Source of the DNA: Paenibacillus mucilaginosus 3016
GTDB lineage: Bacteria; Bacillota; Bacilli; Paenibacillales; NBRC-103111
Direction: 5' to 3'
Assembly (NCBI RefSeq): GCF_000250655.1
Contig: NC_016935.1
Coordinates: forward strand, 4,358,001-4,422,000
Length of the DNA: 64,000 nt
The notes under the pieces are model-generated. The model saw only the letters and a list, made by a program, of their open reading frames with translations. It ran no database searches and was not told the DNA's origin. Both the position numbers and the translations under genes were made by a program. Positions 47,347 to 57,947 of this stretch are shown here, piece by piece; the first letter of the stretch is position 1; each line of letters starts with the position of its first letter.

Positions 47347-47785
47347 GGTGATCCGGACCCTCCCATACGGCCTCTGCATACTGTTCACGGAAGTCCCCTG
47401 AAGGAGGAATCACGGTAATGATGTCGATCAATACCCCATTCGGGTCACAAGTGATAAAATGCCGCTGCCCAAACTCTTCGCTTCGGATGTCTTGGACAAG
47501 GGGCAGCTTGTGCGTAAGGATAAGACGGTCGTATTCTGCGTCGACATGGTCAACCTCCAGGTTGAGCAGCAGCCCCTTCACCCCTCCGCGGTAAGCCGCG
47601 GGCACGGTTGAATGGTCTGCATCGAGAATGGCGAGTTCGAACGGGAGGGATCCGCCGGCCGATCGAAGACTAACGTACCAATCCGCCTCAAACACCGGTT
47701 CGAACCCAAAGTAATTCATGTAAAAGGCGGCTGTGTCTGCAACCCTGTCGGTCATCAGAACCGGATAAAAGCTGTTGATCTTCAT
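47333..47785 (-). CDS. VOC-family protein
   Basis: 150 residues. Begins [20 protein letters not shown], with the two VOC modules and [20 protein letters not shown] towards the end. Likely a small-molecule binding or glyoxalase-related protein of unknown ligand. ATG 47785 with AAAGGGAGA upstream; a 29-codon extension to 47872 would run through the operator and is rejected. First gene of an operon with the overlapping TetR gene, which suggests that the ligand of the repressor is handled by this protein. Confidence 0.85.
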   Translation of the reverse strand: MKINSFYPVLMTDRVADTAAFYMNYFGFEPVFEADWYVSLRSAGGSLPFELAILDADHSTVPAAYRGGVKGLLLNLEVDHVDAEYDRLILTHKLPLVQDIRSEEFGQRHFITCDPNGVLIDIITVIPPSGDFREQYAEAVWEGPDHHEEK

Positions 47786-47819
47786 GGAATCATCTCCCTT
47801 TTTCATCGTCTGTATCCAT

Positions 47820-47846
47820 TTTACATACATACTGTATGTATGTAAA
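47820..47846. promoter_or_regulatory. TetR/AcrR-type operator
   Basis: TTTACATACATAC-T-GTATGTATGTAAA, perfect 13-bp arms around one base. The TACATACA...TGTATGTA core is that known for AcrR-type repressors. It lies 35 bases before the VOC start. Confidence 0.85.
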
Positions 47847-48097
47847 TAGCAGCATAGGACCTTTTGTTCCAAACGACACTATTTGGATCACTAAAGTTAA
47901 CTTAATAATAGTTATGTAAACAAACTGCGTGCGCCGGGGGGCGCCAAAAGCACCGGATCAGATTCATCATCCGGTGCTCTTCGCGATTCGTTACTTTTTG
48001 GCCGGCACGCCGTTCCTCCCTTTCGAGATGCCTTTGACGTGAGGGTTCCCGAAAGAGGAGAGCGTGAGCTTCTCCCCTTACTTGACATATTCAGCCA
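47847..48097. other. Gene-free stretch between rph and the VOC-TetR operon
   Basis: Holds the rph terminator. A minus-strand frame at 47991-48078 reads KLTLSSFGNPHVKGISKGRN and ends in TAA; it looks like the tail of a protein, but it has no start and may be a gene remnant. With the operator the gap totals 312 bases. Confidence 0.4.
47945..47978 (-). terminator. Terminator of the rifamycin phosphotransferase gene
   Basis: Minus strand AGCACCGGAT, ten-base loop, ATCCGGTGCT, then TTTT; about 120 bases past the stop. Confidence 0.75.
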
Positions 48098-50713
<2,616 letters not shown>

Positions 50714-50773
50714 TCAACATCTCTCCTAACGATGAAATTGAGAAAACCATTTGACAAGAGTTCACCGGAATGG

Positions 50774-50819
50774 TACAATAAAATTGTAAGATAGAATAAT
50801 TGTGTTCGTTAATAACGAA
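50774..50819. promoter_or_regulatory. Two palindromes in the rph leader
   Basis: TTCGTTA-A-TAACGAA (50805-50819) close to the predicted transcription start and TACAAT-AAA-ATTGTA (50774-50788) further down. Candidate operators or RNA hairpins; no actinobacterial-type rifampicin-associated element is present. Confidence 0.5.
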
Positions 50820-50830
50820 GATGTAATCTG

Positions 50831-50859
50831 ATTATAACATCGTGTTTGTTTATATGCAA
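50831..50859 (-). promoter_or_regulatory. Promoter of rph
   Basis: Minus strand TTGCAT (50854-50859), 17-base spacer, TATAAT (50831-50836). Leader of about 110 bases. Confidence 0.75.
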
Positions 50860-50862
50860 TAT

Positions 50863-50897
50863 AAAAGAACCTGATGAAACAACTCAGGTTCTTTTTT
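50863..50897. terminator. Bidirectional terminator between rph promoter and small gene
   Basis: AAAAGAACCTGA, nine-base loop, TCAGGTTCTTTT with T tracts in both directions. On the minus strand it ends the small gene at 50947. Confidence 0.88.
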
Positions 50898-50946
50898 GAT
50901 TTCATGCCATCAGCTACTGCATGCTCCTCTTGTGTTGTTGAGTATG

Positions 50947-51150
50947 CTAACCAAGCCTGTCGGGTGTCTTTTGCACTTCAAAGTTTGCTTGATCGTTGTA
51001 AGAAGGCAACGAGTTTTCATAATTGGTTGGTACATTGTCCTCCTCGAGTCCCGAAGTCCTATCTGTATCGGCCGGAGACTCTGGAACTGCCCAGCTGGGC
51101 TTCTCTCCCCGCATCTTCTCTTCAATCAGCTTATCATTTGATGGATCCAT
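50947..51150 (-). CDS. Small hydrophilic protein, hypothetical
   Basis: 67 residues, acidic and Pro/Asn/Ser-rich (MDPSNDKLIEEKMRGEKPSW, then LEEDNVPTNYENSLPSYNDQ), probably disordered. AAAGGAGG lies ten bases before ATG 51150. A strong terminator follows. The upstream 19 codons are not needed and run into the insertion-sequence side. No family recognised; spacing and signals support a real gene. An IS110-type element lies just upstream and may have cut off its original promoter. Confidence 0.65.
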   Translation of the reverse strand: MDPSNDKLIEEKMRGEKPSWAVPESPADTDRTSGLEEDNVPTNYENSLPSYNDQANFEVQKTPDRLG

Positions 51151-51192
51151 ATCTGTAACTCCTCCTTTAGCCATCCATGCCGCGCGAACGCG

Positions 51193-51325
51193 GCACCACG
51201 GAATCATGAAAATTTATACTTCCTGCCTTATACTATTCTTACGGCTGGTGAGGAAGGTCGATAAGCTATGGTGTTGCGAACCCAACCTTTAGTCTGACTC
51301 CGACGACCATGGTGCACCACGGAAT
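51193..51325. repeat. 12-bp direct repeat at and inside the left end of the IS
   Basis: GCACCACGGAAT at 51193-51204 and again at 51314-51325. The second copy is inside a CGAC...GTCG hairpin in the noncoding region, in the place expected for a guide loop. Confidence 0.8.
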
Positions 51326-51415
51326 GTCGCTCCCTTTGGGGAAGCACGCAGGGTAGATTAACCCTTTTGCTGGTTGTTGCGCCAGTCCTCAATTCAATTT
51401 GCCGAAGAAAGGTGA
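51240..51415 (+). ncRNA. Candidate IS110 bridge RNA
   Basis: Noncoding part between the left end and the transposase start, about 175 bases, which is the size and position of bridge (seek) RNAs of IS110-group elements. Two hairpins are visible: one with CGAC/GTCG enclosing the repeated 12-mer, one GCTCCC-TTTG-GGGAAGC next to it. Transcript limits and loops are inferred, not shown. Confidence 0.45.
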
Positions 51416-51420
51416 GTATC

Positions 51421-52643
51421 ATGGAAGTTCTTATTGAACGAGCTTGCGGGTTGGATGTTCATAAGAAGTCCATCACAGCCTGCATCGTTACTCCTGAAGG
51501 AAAGGAGATCAAGACATTCCGTACCCATACAGTCTTTCTTCTTGAACTTATCGATTGGATCAAGGAACACCGCTGCACCCACGTGGCCATGGAGAGCACC
51601 GGCGTTTTTTGGAAGCCAATCGTCAACCTGCTTGAAGCGGAACAGATTGAATTTCTGGTTGTGAATGCACAGCATATGAAAGCCGTTCCCGGCCGCAAGA
51701 CAGACGTGAAAGATGCGGAATGGATCGCCGATTTATTACGGCACGGCCTGCTTAAAGCGAGCTTTATTCCGGACCGAAACCAACGTGAATTGCGAGAGCT
51801 GGTTCGCTACCGCCGAAGCTTAATCCAGGAGCGTGCCCGTGAACACAACCGGATTCAGAAGGTTCTGGAAGGGGCTAACATTAAGCTGGCTTCTGTCGTT
51901 TCTGACATTATGGGCGTCTCGAGCCGGGACATGCTGGAGGCCATGGTGAATGGGGAGACGGATCCGGAGAAGCTGGCAGGCTTCGCACGCCGAACCATGA
52001 AGAAAAAGAAAGAAGAACTAGAGCTTGCGCTGCGGGGGAACATGACTGCACACCAGCGTCTCATCCTCAAAAGCATGCTGACGCATATCGACTTCCTAAA
52101 TGAACAGATTTCCGAACTGGATATGGAGGTAGCCAAACGGCTCGACCCTTTTCAGCAAGATCTGGATCGCCTGGATACCATTCCAGGGGTCGCCAGACGG
52201 ACCGCTGAGCAAATCCTGGCTGAAATCGGCACCGATATCGCCTCCCGTTTCCCGAGTGCACCACACCTCTGCTCGTGGATCGGCCTTGTCCGGGGCATAA
52301 TGAGAGTGCAGGTAAGCGCAAACCCTCCAAAACCCGAAAAGGCAACAAGTACCTCCGCTCTGCCCTCATTGAAGCTTCCCATTCCATTCGAGGATCGAAC
52401 AACTACCTCGGTGCTCAGTATAGACGCATTGCAGCCCGTAAAGGCGGACATAGAGCAGCTGTTGCAGTTGCTCACTCCATCATGACTATTGCATACCATC
52501 TGATAACACGCCAGGAAGATTACACGGATTTAGGCTCTGATTACTTTGAGAAGCGAAAGCAAGACGCCATTGTCAGACAGACGGTTCGAAAGTTAGAAAA
52601 CTTAGGATACTCTGTTACTTTGGCCACTACCGAAGTATCTTAG
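51421..52643 (+). pseudogene. IS110-family DEDD transposase, frameshifted
   Basis: About 407 residues if repaired. The RuvC-like N-terminal domain has the acidic residues in CGLDVHKKSITAC, VAMESTGVFWKP and GRKTDVKDAEWIADLL. A coiled helical middle follows, then the Transposase_20 domain (LDTIPGVARRTAEQILAEIG). The frame is lost at about 52284-52290 (CWIGL-VRG); the next frame goes on with LCPGHNESAGKRKPSKTRKG and KYLRSALIEASHSIRGSNN to TAG 52643. One T is missing. The break lies just before the segment with the conserved Ser, so the first frame alone should be inactive. AAAGGTGAG precedes ATG 51421. Confidence 0.85.
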
Positions 52644-52928
52644 TTCTGAAATAACATCATTACTTGGAGGAAGACGCAGCTTTTAAAAAATTGAAGCAGC
52701 TGCGCCTAGTTTCGTGCTGCCTTTTTAGGCTATACGCTATGAGTTATTTTCAGGGTAGCTTTGAGCTTCCACATTTTACTTCCCATGTAGGGTATCTTCT
52801 TCAGCCGCATCTTATTCGCGGTGTTTGAGACGCAGGAACACTTTCATTGGCGCCACAAGGACCACTGGGTCATTGCCTGCATATACTGGGTTTGGGAATT
52901 ACCCATCAATTGTGAAGAGGTGACCGTT

Positions 52929-53252
52929 TTGTATTATTACAATCATCCGGCATATGGCCAGCGTCCTGTGTATCCTCCGTATCCGCAATACGTTCCGACC
53001 CCTCAGCAAGAAATGCAGCAAGAACTTGACGAAGAGGATACACGTGAGATTCTTGAGCATCATGTCGGGGAGATTGTCGTCGCACGCATCCCAACTCTTT
53101 TTGAAGGCCGGAGGCAAGTATTTATCTATAGAGTAACGGGCGGCGGCCGCCGTGGACGCGCAACTATCATTTACGGTGACTCCAGAGATGGCGGCAGATG
53201 TTCCCTGAGAAGGGCCGTCGTACGGGCCAGAGACGTTGATATTGTAGGGTAA
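52929..53252 (+). CDS. Hypothetical protein with Tyr/Pro-rich N-terminus
   Basis: 107 residues. The first 35 are Tyr, Pro and Gln rich (YYYNHPAYGQRPVYPPYPQY), a composition seen in spore coat and coat-associated proteins of Bacillales. The rest is mixed and basic (GEIVVARIPTLFEGRRQVFI, RRGRATIIYGDSRDGGRCS). Start TTG 52929 with AGAGGTGA five bases upstream; the longer frame to 52821 has no such site. Terminator follows. Function not known; a spore coat role is only a suggestion from composition. Confidence 0.65.
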   Translation: MYYYNHPAYGQRPVYPPYPQYVPTPQQEMQQELDEEDTREILEHHVGEIVVARIPTLFEGRRQVFIYRVTGGGRRGRATIIYGDSRDGGRCSLRRAVVRARDVDIVG

Positions 53253-53297
53253 GGCTCAGGCGCGCCGGCTGCTTTCGAGTTAGGCTCATTCCGGAAA

Positions 53298-53346
53298 CAT
53301 CAAAAAACGCCCCACCGGGCTTCCGACCTGGTGAGGCGTTTTTTCG
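53298..53346. terminator. Bidirectional terminator
   Basis: AAAAAACGCC-CACC against GGTG-GGCGTTTTTT with an inner GG/CC pair. Serves both the hypothetical gene and the convergent CBO0543-type gene. Confidence 0.85.
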
Positions 53347-53355
53347 CTTTTCTTT

Positions 53356-53868
53356 CTAACCATGAGATTTTCGCCACCGGGTGTATGCGAAGGCATGGCG
53401 GTACATCATCAGGTGAATACTCAGCAGTATTAAGTAGACGGGTAAAGAATAAATCAATTGGTACCCGTTTTTGTAGTGGAACACTCCAGCGTAGTCCCCC
53501 AGCCACTCAAAACAAAGAGAGAGCCCAGCCCAAAATAAAATGTACGGAATCGTCATCCATTCATACATCCGTAATCGCTCATACCCATAAATATACCAGT
53601 AACCGAACGGGGCATACATGGTGTAGGAAAATAAATCAAATAACTGGAATTTAGTCTGATCTCCGAGATCATAAAGGTCGAACGGGGGAATCTCAATCGT
53701 ATGATCGAAAATAAGCCCAAATGCGATGCCAATAAGCATATTAAAGGTGATTTGGAGGGGAGAAAATCGTCTGGGGAAAAACCAAATCGGTATCAGCGCA
53801 GCGGCAATGATGCCTAATACAAACCACTCGTTTCCACTGAACCCAGTATCGTATATGATATTTTCCAT
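53356..53868 (-). CDS. CBO0543-family membrane protein
   Basis: 170 residues with about five membrane segments. Opens MENIIYDTGFSGNEWFVLGI, then FPRRFSPLQITFNMLIGIAF and FDLFSYTMYAPFGYWYIYGY, which are the conserved parts of the CBO0543 group (found in spore-formers). The start is ATG 53868, overlapping the stop of the preceding gene as TAATG. Function unknown. Acts with the coupled upstream membrane protein. Confidence 0.82.
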   Translation of the reverse strand: MENIIYDTGFSGNEWFVLGIIAAALIPIWFFPRRFSPLQITFNMLIGIAFGLIFDHTIEIPPFDLYDLGDQTKFQLFDLFSYTMYAPFGYWYIYGYERLRMYEWMTIPYILFWAGLSLCFEWLGDYAGVFHYKNGYQLIYSLPVYLILLSIHLMMYRHAFAYTRWRKSHG

Positions 53869-54347
53869 TATCGCAGCCACCCTTCCCTCAAAGCCATACG
53901 CTGAAACAGCTTCCCCATAAGCAAGGTATATGTCATAAAGGATAATATCATTATGGACTCTCTTGTCGTACCCCAGCCATGATCAATAAGCACGTGATTC
54001 CAGCGGAGCGCAGCACCCAGGAACCACTGCATTCCGAATGTGTAAACGGATATGGCCCACCGAACACCAGCTTTATTCGTATGGAGATATACGTTAGCAA
54101 AGGTAAGAAGAACAAAGGTAATCGTAAAATCATTGTGCAAAATCATGGATAAAAAATGAGGAATGCTCCACGTATTGATTCGAAATAACCTTAGATTGAA
54201 TCCAATAATCGTAAGCTTATTCGTTAAAACCGCTTCAATGGCCATGAATAAAAGGAAGTTGGCAGCCAAAGGCAACTTGCGGGGCAGCTTTATCCATACA
54301 TAAATGCAAAACCAAGCAAGGGAAAGGAAAACAACCAATACGGACAA
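53868..54347 (-). CDS. Membrane protein paired with CBO0543-family gene
   Basis: 159 residues with four or five membrane segments (VLVVFLSLAWFCIYVWIKLP, LLFMAIEAVLTNKLTIIGF, NDFTITFVLLTFANVYLH). Start TTG 54347, with GGGGAG seven bases upstream. It appears distantly similar in layout to the downstream CBO0543-family protein; the pair is translationally coupled through TAATG and may form one complex. No biochemical role known. Confidence 0.75.
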   Translation of the reverse strand: MSVLVVFLSLAWFCIYVWIKLPRKLPLAANFLLFMAIEAVLTNKLTIIGFNLRLFRINTWSIPHFLSMILHNDFTITFVLLTFANVYLHTNKAGVRWAISVYTFGMQWFLGAALRWNHVLIDHGWGTTRESIMILSFMTYTLLMGKLFQRMALREGWLR

Positions 54348-54486
54348 TCACATTCTCCCCTTCCTTCCATTTTTATTAACTTTCCCCTTGGGTATAACAA
54401 TAATGTATTGTGAACCTTGAAGCTGCGTGGACACAACAAAGGCGCCACCCAGCGGGATAGCGCCTGACCATAGCGGCTGAAGGAAT

Positions 54487-54525
54487 AAAAAAAACGACCA
54501 CAGAGCAGATGACGATGCTCCGTGG
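54487..54525 (-). terminator. Terminator of the DHA2 pump gene
   Basis: Minus strand CCACGGAGCA, eight-base loop, TGCTCTGTGG (one mismatch), then CG and a T8 tract; about 85 bases past the stop. Confidence 0.75.
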
Positions 54526-54607
54526 CCTGTGTGCGAATCAGTGTCAGACACCGTTTCAAAGGATGACCGCTGTCGTGTTCGGAGGGATCGAACGGTACAG
54601 GCTGCGT

Positions 54608-56041
54608 TTAATGCGAAGAATGCAAAACTTCCCGCTTGACGATGACGCGGCGAATGAAGAACGCCATGGCCAGTCCGATCAGGGTGACGGTCATCGCAAA
54701 GACAAACACATTTTGGGATCCCAATGTGAGTGCGTTCGCCACTTCAGTCTGCTGCGTCGGTGCTTTGGAGTTGTGCAGGTACCCTTCCATGCCGCTCGTA
54801 AGAATACTGATCGCCACCGCCGTACCGATCGCCCCTGCGACCTGCTGCAGCGTATTCATAATGGCCGTGCCGTGCGGATACAGTTCCGGCGGCAGCTGGT
54901 TCAGGCCATTCGTCTGCGAAGGCATCCACACCATCGAGATGCCCACCATGAGCCCGATGTGCAGCGTGACCATAAAAGCAACCGAAGACGCGGGAGTAAT
55001 TCCGGAGAAAAACCATAGGGTTACCGCAACGAGGATGAGGCCGGGAATGACGAGCCACCTCGGTCCGTACTTGTCGAACAAACGCCCCATCCGCGGGGAC
55101 AGAATCCCGTTCAGCGCACTGCCCGGCAGCAGCATAAGTCCGGCGCCGAACGCAGAGAGGCCCCTGCCATTCTGAAGGAACATAGGCAGAATAATCATGC
55201 TCGACAGGATGATCATCATGCAAGTGAGCACCATAAACAGTCCGACGATATACATCGGATATTTGAAGACTCGCAAGTTCATCATCGGATCGCGCATCAC
55301 ATGCTGCCGGAGCGCGAAGAAGATGAGGGCCAGCAGCCCGATGCCTATCGAAGCCAGGACGACCGTACTGCCCCATCCTCCCCCGCCTTCCCCCGCACTG
55401 CTGAATCCAAAGACGACTCCGCCGAACCCAATCGTGGACAGGAAGACAGAGAGAAGATCGAGCTGTGGCTTGGCGACCTCGGTCACGTTATCCAAATACT
55501 TCAGCCCTACCAGCAGCCCGATAATCAAGAAGGGCAGCGACAACCAGAAGATATAGTGCCACGTAAAATATTCGATCAAGAGACCCGCCACGGTCGGCCC
55601 GGTCGCCGGAGCAAACATGATGACGAGTCCGACGAAGCCCATCGCCGCGCCGCGCTGTTCAGGCGGATATACGACCAGAATCGTATTAAACATCAGAGGA
55701 ATTAGCAGCCCCATGCCTACCGCCTGCAGCACGCGCGCGAACATTAACATCTCGAAATTGAATGCGAGTGCCGCAATCAATGTGCCTACAATCGAACTTG
55801 CGAGCGAAGCGATAAACAACTGCCTTGTCGTGAATCTCTGCAGCAGCCACCCGGTCATCGGCATTAAGATGCCAAGCGTCAGCAGAAACCCCGTTGTCAG
55901 CCATTGTGCGGTCGCCGCCGAAATCTGGAACACTTTCATTAAGTTGCTGATTGCAATATTCAGTGCCGTTTCGCTGAACATGCCGACGAAACCGCAGATA
56001 AGCAATGACGCCATGATGGCACGCGTATTGTATACTTTCAT
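54608..56041 (-). CDS. MFS multidrug efflux transporter (DHA2, LmrB-like)
   Basis: 477 residues, 14 predicted membrane segments. LSETALNIAISNLMKVFQ-type helix 1, QWLTTGFLLTLGILMPMTGW, motif C as FAPATGPTVAGLL, and RVLQAVGMGLLIPLMF. Closest in pattern to lincomycin/bacitracin-type LmrB pumps of Bacilli; the substrate is not known. GGAAGTG lies ten bases before ATG 56041. A HxlR-type regulator is divergent and is the likely controller. Confidence 0.92.
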   Translation of the reverse strand: MKVYNTRAIMASLLICGFVGMFSETALNIAISNLMKVFQISAATAQWLTTGFLLTLGILMPMTGWLLQRFTTRQLFIASLASSIVGTLIAALAFNFEMLMFARVLQAVGMGLLIPLMFNTILVVYPPEQRGAAMGFVGLVIMFAPATGPTVAGLLIEYFTWHYIFWLSLPFLIIGLLVGLKYLDNVTEVAKPQLDLLSVFLSTIGFGGVVFGFSSAGEGGGGWGSTVVLASIGIGLLALIFFALRQHVMRDPMMNLRVFKYPMYIVGLFMVLTCMMIILSSMIILPMFLQNGRGLSAFGAGLMLLPGSALNGILSPRMGRLFDKYGPRWLVIPGLILVAVTLWFFSGITPASSVAFMVTLHIGLMVGISMVWMPSQTNGLNQLPPELYPHGTAIMNTLQQVAGAIGTAVAISILTSGMEGYLHNSKAPTQQTEVANALTLGSQNVFVFAMTVTLIGLAMAFFIRRVIVKREVLHSSH

Positions 56042-56412
56042 TACTCCATTTCACTTCCCATGCTTTTCATATTATATATGTTAAACCCAGTAACACGTAA
56101 CGTGCCAGCTGCCAGGTGACCTTTCCATAGCGGACTGCAGCATTTATTGTAAACGAAATGATGGATTTGCGGTTAGTAAATATTATGTAAAATAAAACAA
56201 TCCCTAAACGGCTACAAAAAAATACACCCCCGCAAACATCAAAGTGCGTGAGTGTAATTCTATAATGAAACGGATCATAGTTCAATCCTAATGCCGTTCA
56301 GGACTTTCCTGATTTGGTATTTGCATTGTTCCCGCGGGAGAAGCATGATATGGTGAAATGCAAGGTTGAAGATAAAAAAATAGATACTTCTGAAAGGATC
56401 GTGTGAAATAGT
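56042..56412. other. Divergent promoter region of pump and HxlR genes
   Basis: 371 bases, no gene seen. Contains AT-rich sequence on the pump side without a promoter I can assign, and a promoter/palindrome on the HxlR side. Confidence 0.5.
56321..56349 (+). promoter_or_regulatory. HxlR gene promoter with palindrome
   Basis: TTGCAT, 17-base spacer, CATGAT. The spacer contains the perfect palindrome TCCCGCGGGA (56330-56339), a candidate HxlR operator. Confidence 0.45.
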
Positions 56413-56754
56413 ATGGGTATGGCTGACTATAAAGGTAAAGTGAAGCATATTCAAGATACGCCCTTTGGTTATACGTTATCGGTCATCGGCGGCAAGTGGA
56501 AAATGATCATTATTTACCTCCTCGCCGAAAACCGGACGGTTCGCTTTAATGATCTGAAAAGACAGATCGGAGCGATTACTTATAAAACATTGAGTTCCCA
56601 TCTGAAAGAATTGGAAGCGGATGGGATGGTGAAGCGGCAAGAGTATCCCCAAGTTCCCCCTAAAGTGGAGTACAGTCTCACAGAAAAAGCGGAAACCTTA
56701 CTACCCGTTCTGGAAGAGTTATGTGAATGGGGCGCCAAAAACCAAAATCAGTAA
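56413..56754 (+). CDS. HxlR-family transcriptional regulator
   Basis: 113 residues, a single winged helix-turn-helix of HxlR type: TLSVIGGKWKMIIIYLLAEN, VRFNDLKRQIGAITYKTLSS, HLKELEADGMVKRQEYPQVP and VEYSLTEKAETL. Members sense aldehydes, quinones or oxidants. ATG 56413; AAAGGA lies about 14 bases upstream, so translation may be modest. Divergent from the DHA2 pump. Confidence 0.9.
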   Translation: MGMADYKGKVKHIQDTPFGYTLSVIGGKWKMIIIYLLAENRTVRFNDLKRQIGAITYKTLSSHLKELEADGMVKRQEYPQVPPKVEYSLTEKAETLLPVLEELCEWGAKNQNQ

Positions 56755-56846
56755 ATTCTTTTCTCTCTGCTGGCAAAAAGCCAAATGCTGCGTGTTCTCA
56801 TAGAAAAGAACATACAGGCACACTTTATCAGAGGGAGTTTATAGTC

Positions 56847-56996
56847 TTGGTCTACTATTGGGTTATCATCACGTTTATCGCTTTCATTTTGTTTAGAGTT
56901 TTCAGCTTGTTTTCAAAAACAAAATGGAAAACCGATCTCATGTTTGCCATTCTCATCGGATGTGCAGCTGCCCAGGTAAATAAAAGAAGCCTCTAA
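56847..56996 (+). CDS. Small membrane protein, hypothetical
   Basis: 49 residues with two hydrophobic segments (VYYWVIITFIAFILFRVF, LMFAILIGCAAAQV) around a basic loop. TTG 56847 has AGAGGGAG nine bases upstream. The stop codon lies within the arm of the following terminator. Not recognised; supported mainly by the ribosome site and composition. Confidence 0.45.
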   Translation: MVYYWVIITFIAFILFRVFSLFSKTKWKTDLMFAILIGCAAAQVNKRSL

Positions 56997-57028
56997 TCAT
57001 ATGATCCATATGATTAAGGGGCTTCTTT
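56983..57028. terminator. Bidirectional terminator
   Basis: AAAGAAGCC-x-CTAATCATATG against CATATGATTAAG-GGGCTTCTTT with loop ATC; serves the small membrane gene and the convergent SUFU-domain gene. Confidence 0.8.
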
Positions 57029-57068
57029 CATCACATCTTAGAGCAGCCGGCCTTGCGTGCGGTGCCAA

Positions 57069-57803
57069 TCAGAAAAGGCCGAACCACTTTTTCTTGGCGA
57101 CGTTCTTCCGGTCGGGCTGCACGAGTTCGTTGACACCCGCTTGAGCCAGCTTCTCCAGCAGCGCCTCCGTGCCCTGGGTCAGCTTCAGATTCATCTCTTC
57201 GGCGTAGAGCGGAATCAAGGTGAAGAAATGCACGGCCTTGCCGGGCTCCATGTTGAGAGTGAAGAAGGCGTGCGGGTCGTCCACTATCGTCGGCAGCTCG
57301 ACGAGCATGCAGGCCAGCTTCGTGCTGCGGGCGTACGGCTGGGCCGGATCGCCGTTTGGAATCGTGTGGGCATGGTAGAGCCAAGTGCCGTAGTCATGGG
57401 GAAGGCGGGCAAGCGTCTTCAGCATGCGGACCGGCCAATAGTGCTCCTCCTTGCGGAACGCCTCTTCCGTCACCGCCCACGAAGGCGGCAGACACAGCAT
57501 GAGCTCCGCGTAGCGAAAGTTCTCTGCGCCTTCGGGAACCGTCATCGGCAGATTGCTCATACCACAGGTGACGAGCGTGTAGTAATTGCGCCGCGGTGTC
57601 GGCGGTACGAGCAAAATATCGAGGTGAACCCGATCCGAAACCAGCTCATGGAACACGTTCGTGACTGGTCCGATATGCTGCTCTACATGCGTGGTGATGC
57701 GCTGGATGGCTGCCTCGTCACCGACTGCGAAATCGATATCCCGTTCTTTCGCTTCGTGATGGTAGATGGGAATGCCGGATGGAGATACTTCTTGGTTGCT
57801 CAT
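57069..57803 (-). CDS. Suppressor-of-fused (SUFU) domain protein
   Basis: 244 residues matching the bacterial SUFU-like domain: VSDRVHLDILLVPPTPRRNY and YTLVTCGMSNLPMTVPE, AELMLCLPPSWAV, then WPVRMLKTLARLPHDYGTWL, all typical. Cytoplasmic. In bacteria such proteins are often found as immunity proteins against polymorphic toxins or as stand-alone proteins of unknown function; no toxin gene adjoins it. AAGGAGG is five bases before ATG 57803. Confidence 0.88.
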   Translation of the reverse strand: MSNQEVSPSGIPIYHHEAKERDIDFAVGDEAAIQRITTHVEQHIGPVTNVFHELVSDRVHLDILLVPPTPRRNYYTLVTCGMSNLPMTVPEGAENFRYAELMLCLPPSWAVTEEAFRKEEHYWPVRMLKTLARLPHDYGTWLYHAHTIPNGDPAQPYARSTKLACMLVELPTIVDDPHAFFTLNMEPGKAVHFFTLIPLYAEEMNLKLTQGTEALLEKLAQAGVNELVQPDRKNVAKKKWFGLF

Positions 57804-57947
57804 GGCAGCCTCCTTAGTGATAGATGAAATCAGCTTATCAAGTCTCGTGTCATTGGGAAAGAAACGATGCTTTTTCTTATATCGGTGCAGAATGTTCCAA
57901 AAATTAGTGAAACGACTTTCGAATTGCTAAGCTCCACCGCGCTTCCC

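Larger units (their letters stand above)
51205..52643 (+). mobile_element. IS110-family insertion sequence (ends not resolved)
   Basis: Contains a DEDD transposase gene and a roughly 220-base noncoding left part, the layout of IS110-group elements, which lack terminal inverted repeats and target duplications. I set the left limit just after the first copy of a 12-bp repeat; the right limit is given only as the end of the transposase and probably lies up to about 110 bases further. Confidence 0.7.

Noticed and set aside
46723..47388. Longer TetR start at 47388
   Set aside because: Would overlap the VOC gene by 56 bases without a ribosome site; the homologous N-terminus begins at 47346.
47991..48078. 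Protein-like tail (KLTLSSFGNPHVKG) downstream of rph
   Set aside because: No start codon and too short to assign; recorded only as a possible remnant.
52751..52758. CAGGGTAG shared between the sequence after the IS transposase and 51349-51356, as a possible right-end/donor guide match
   Set aside because: Eight bases can match by chance in regions of this size; not enough to set the right end of the element.
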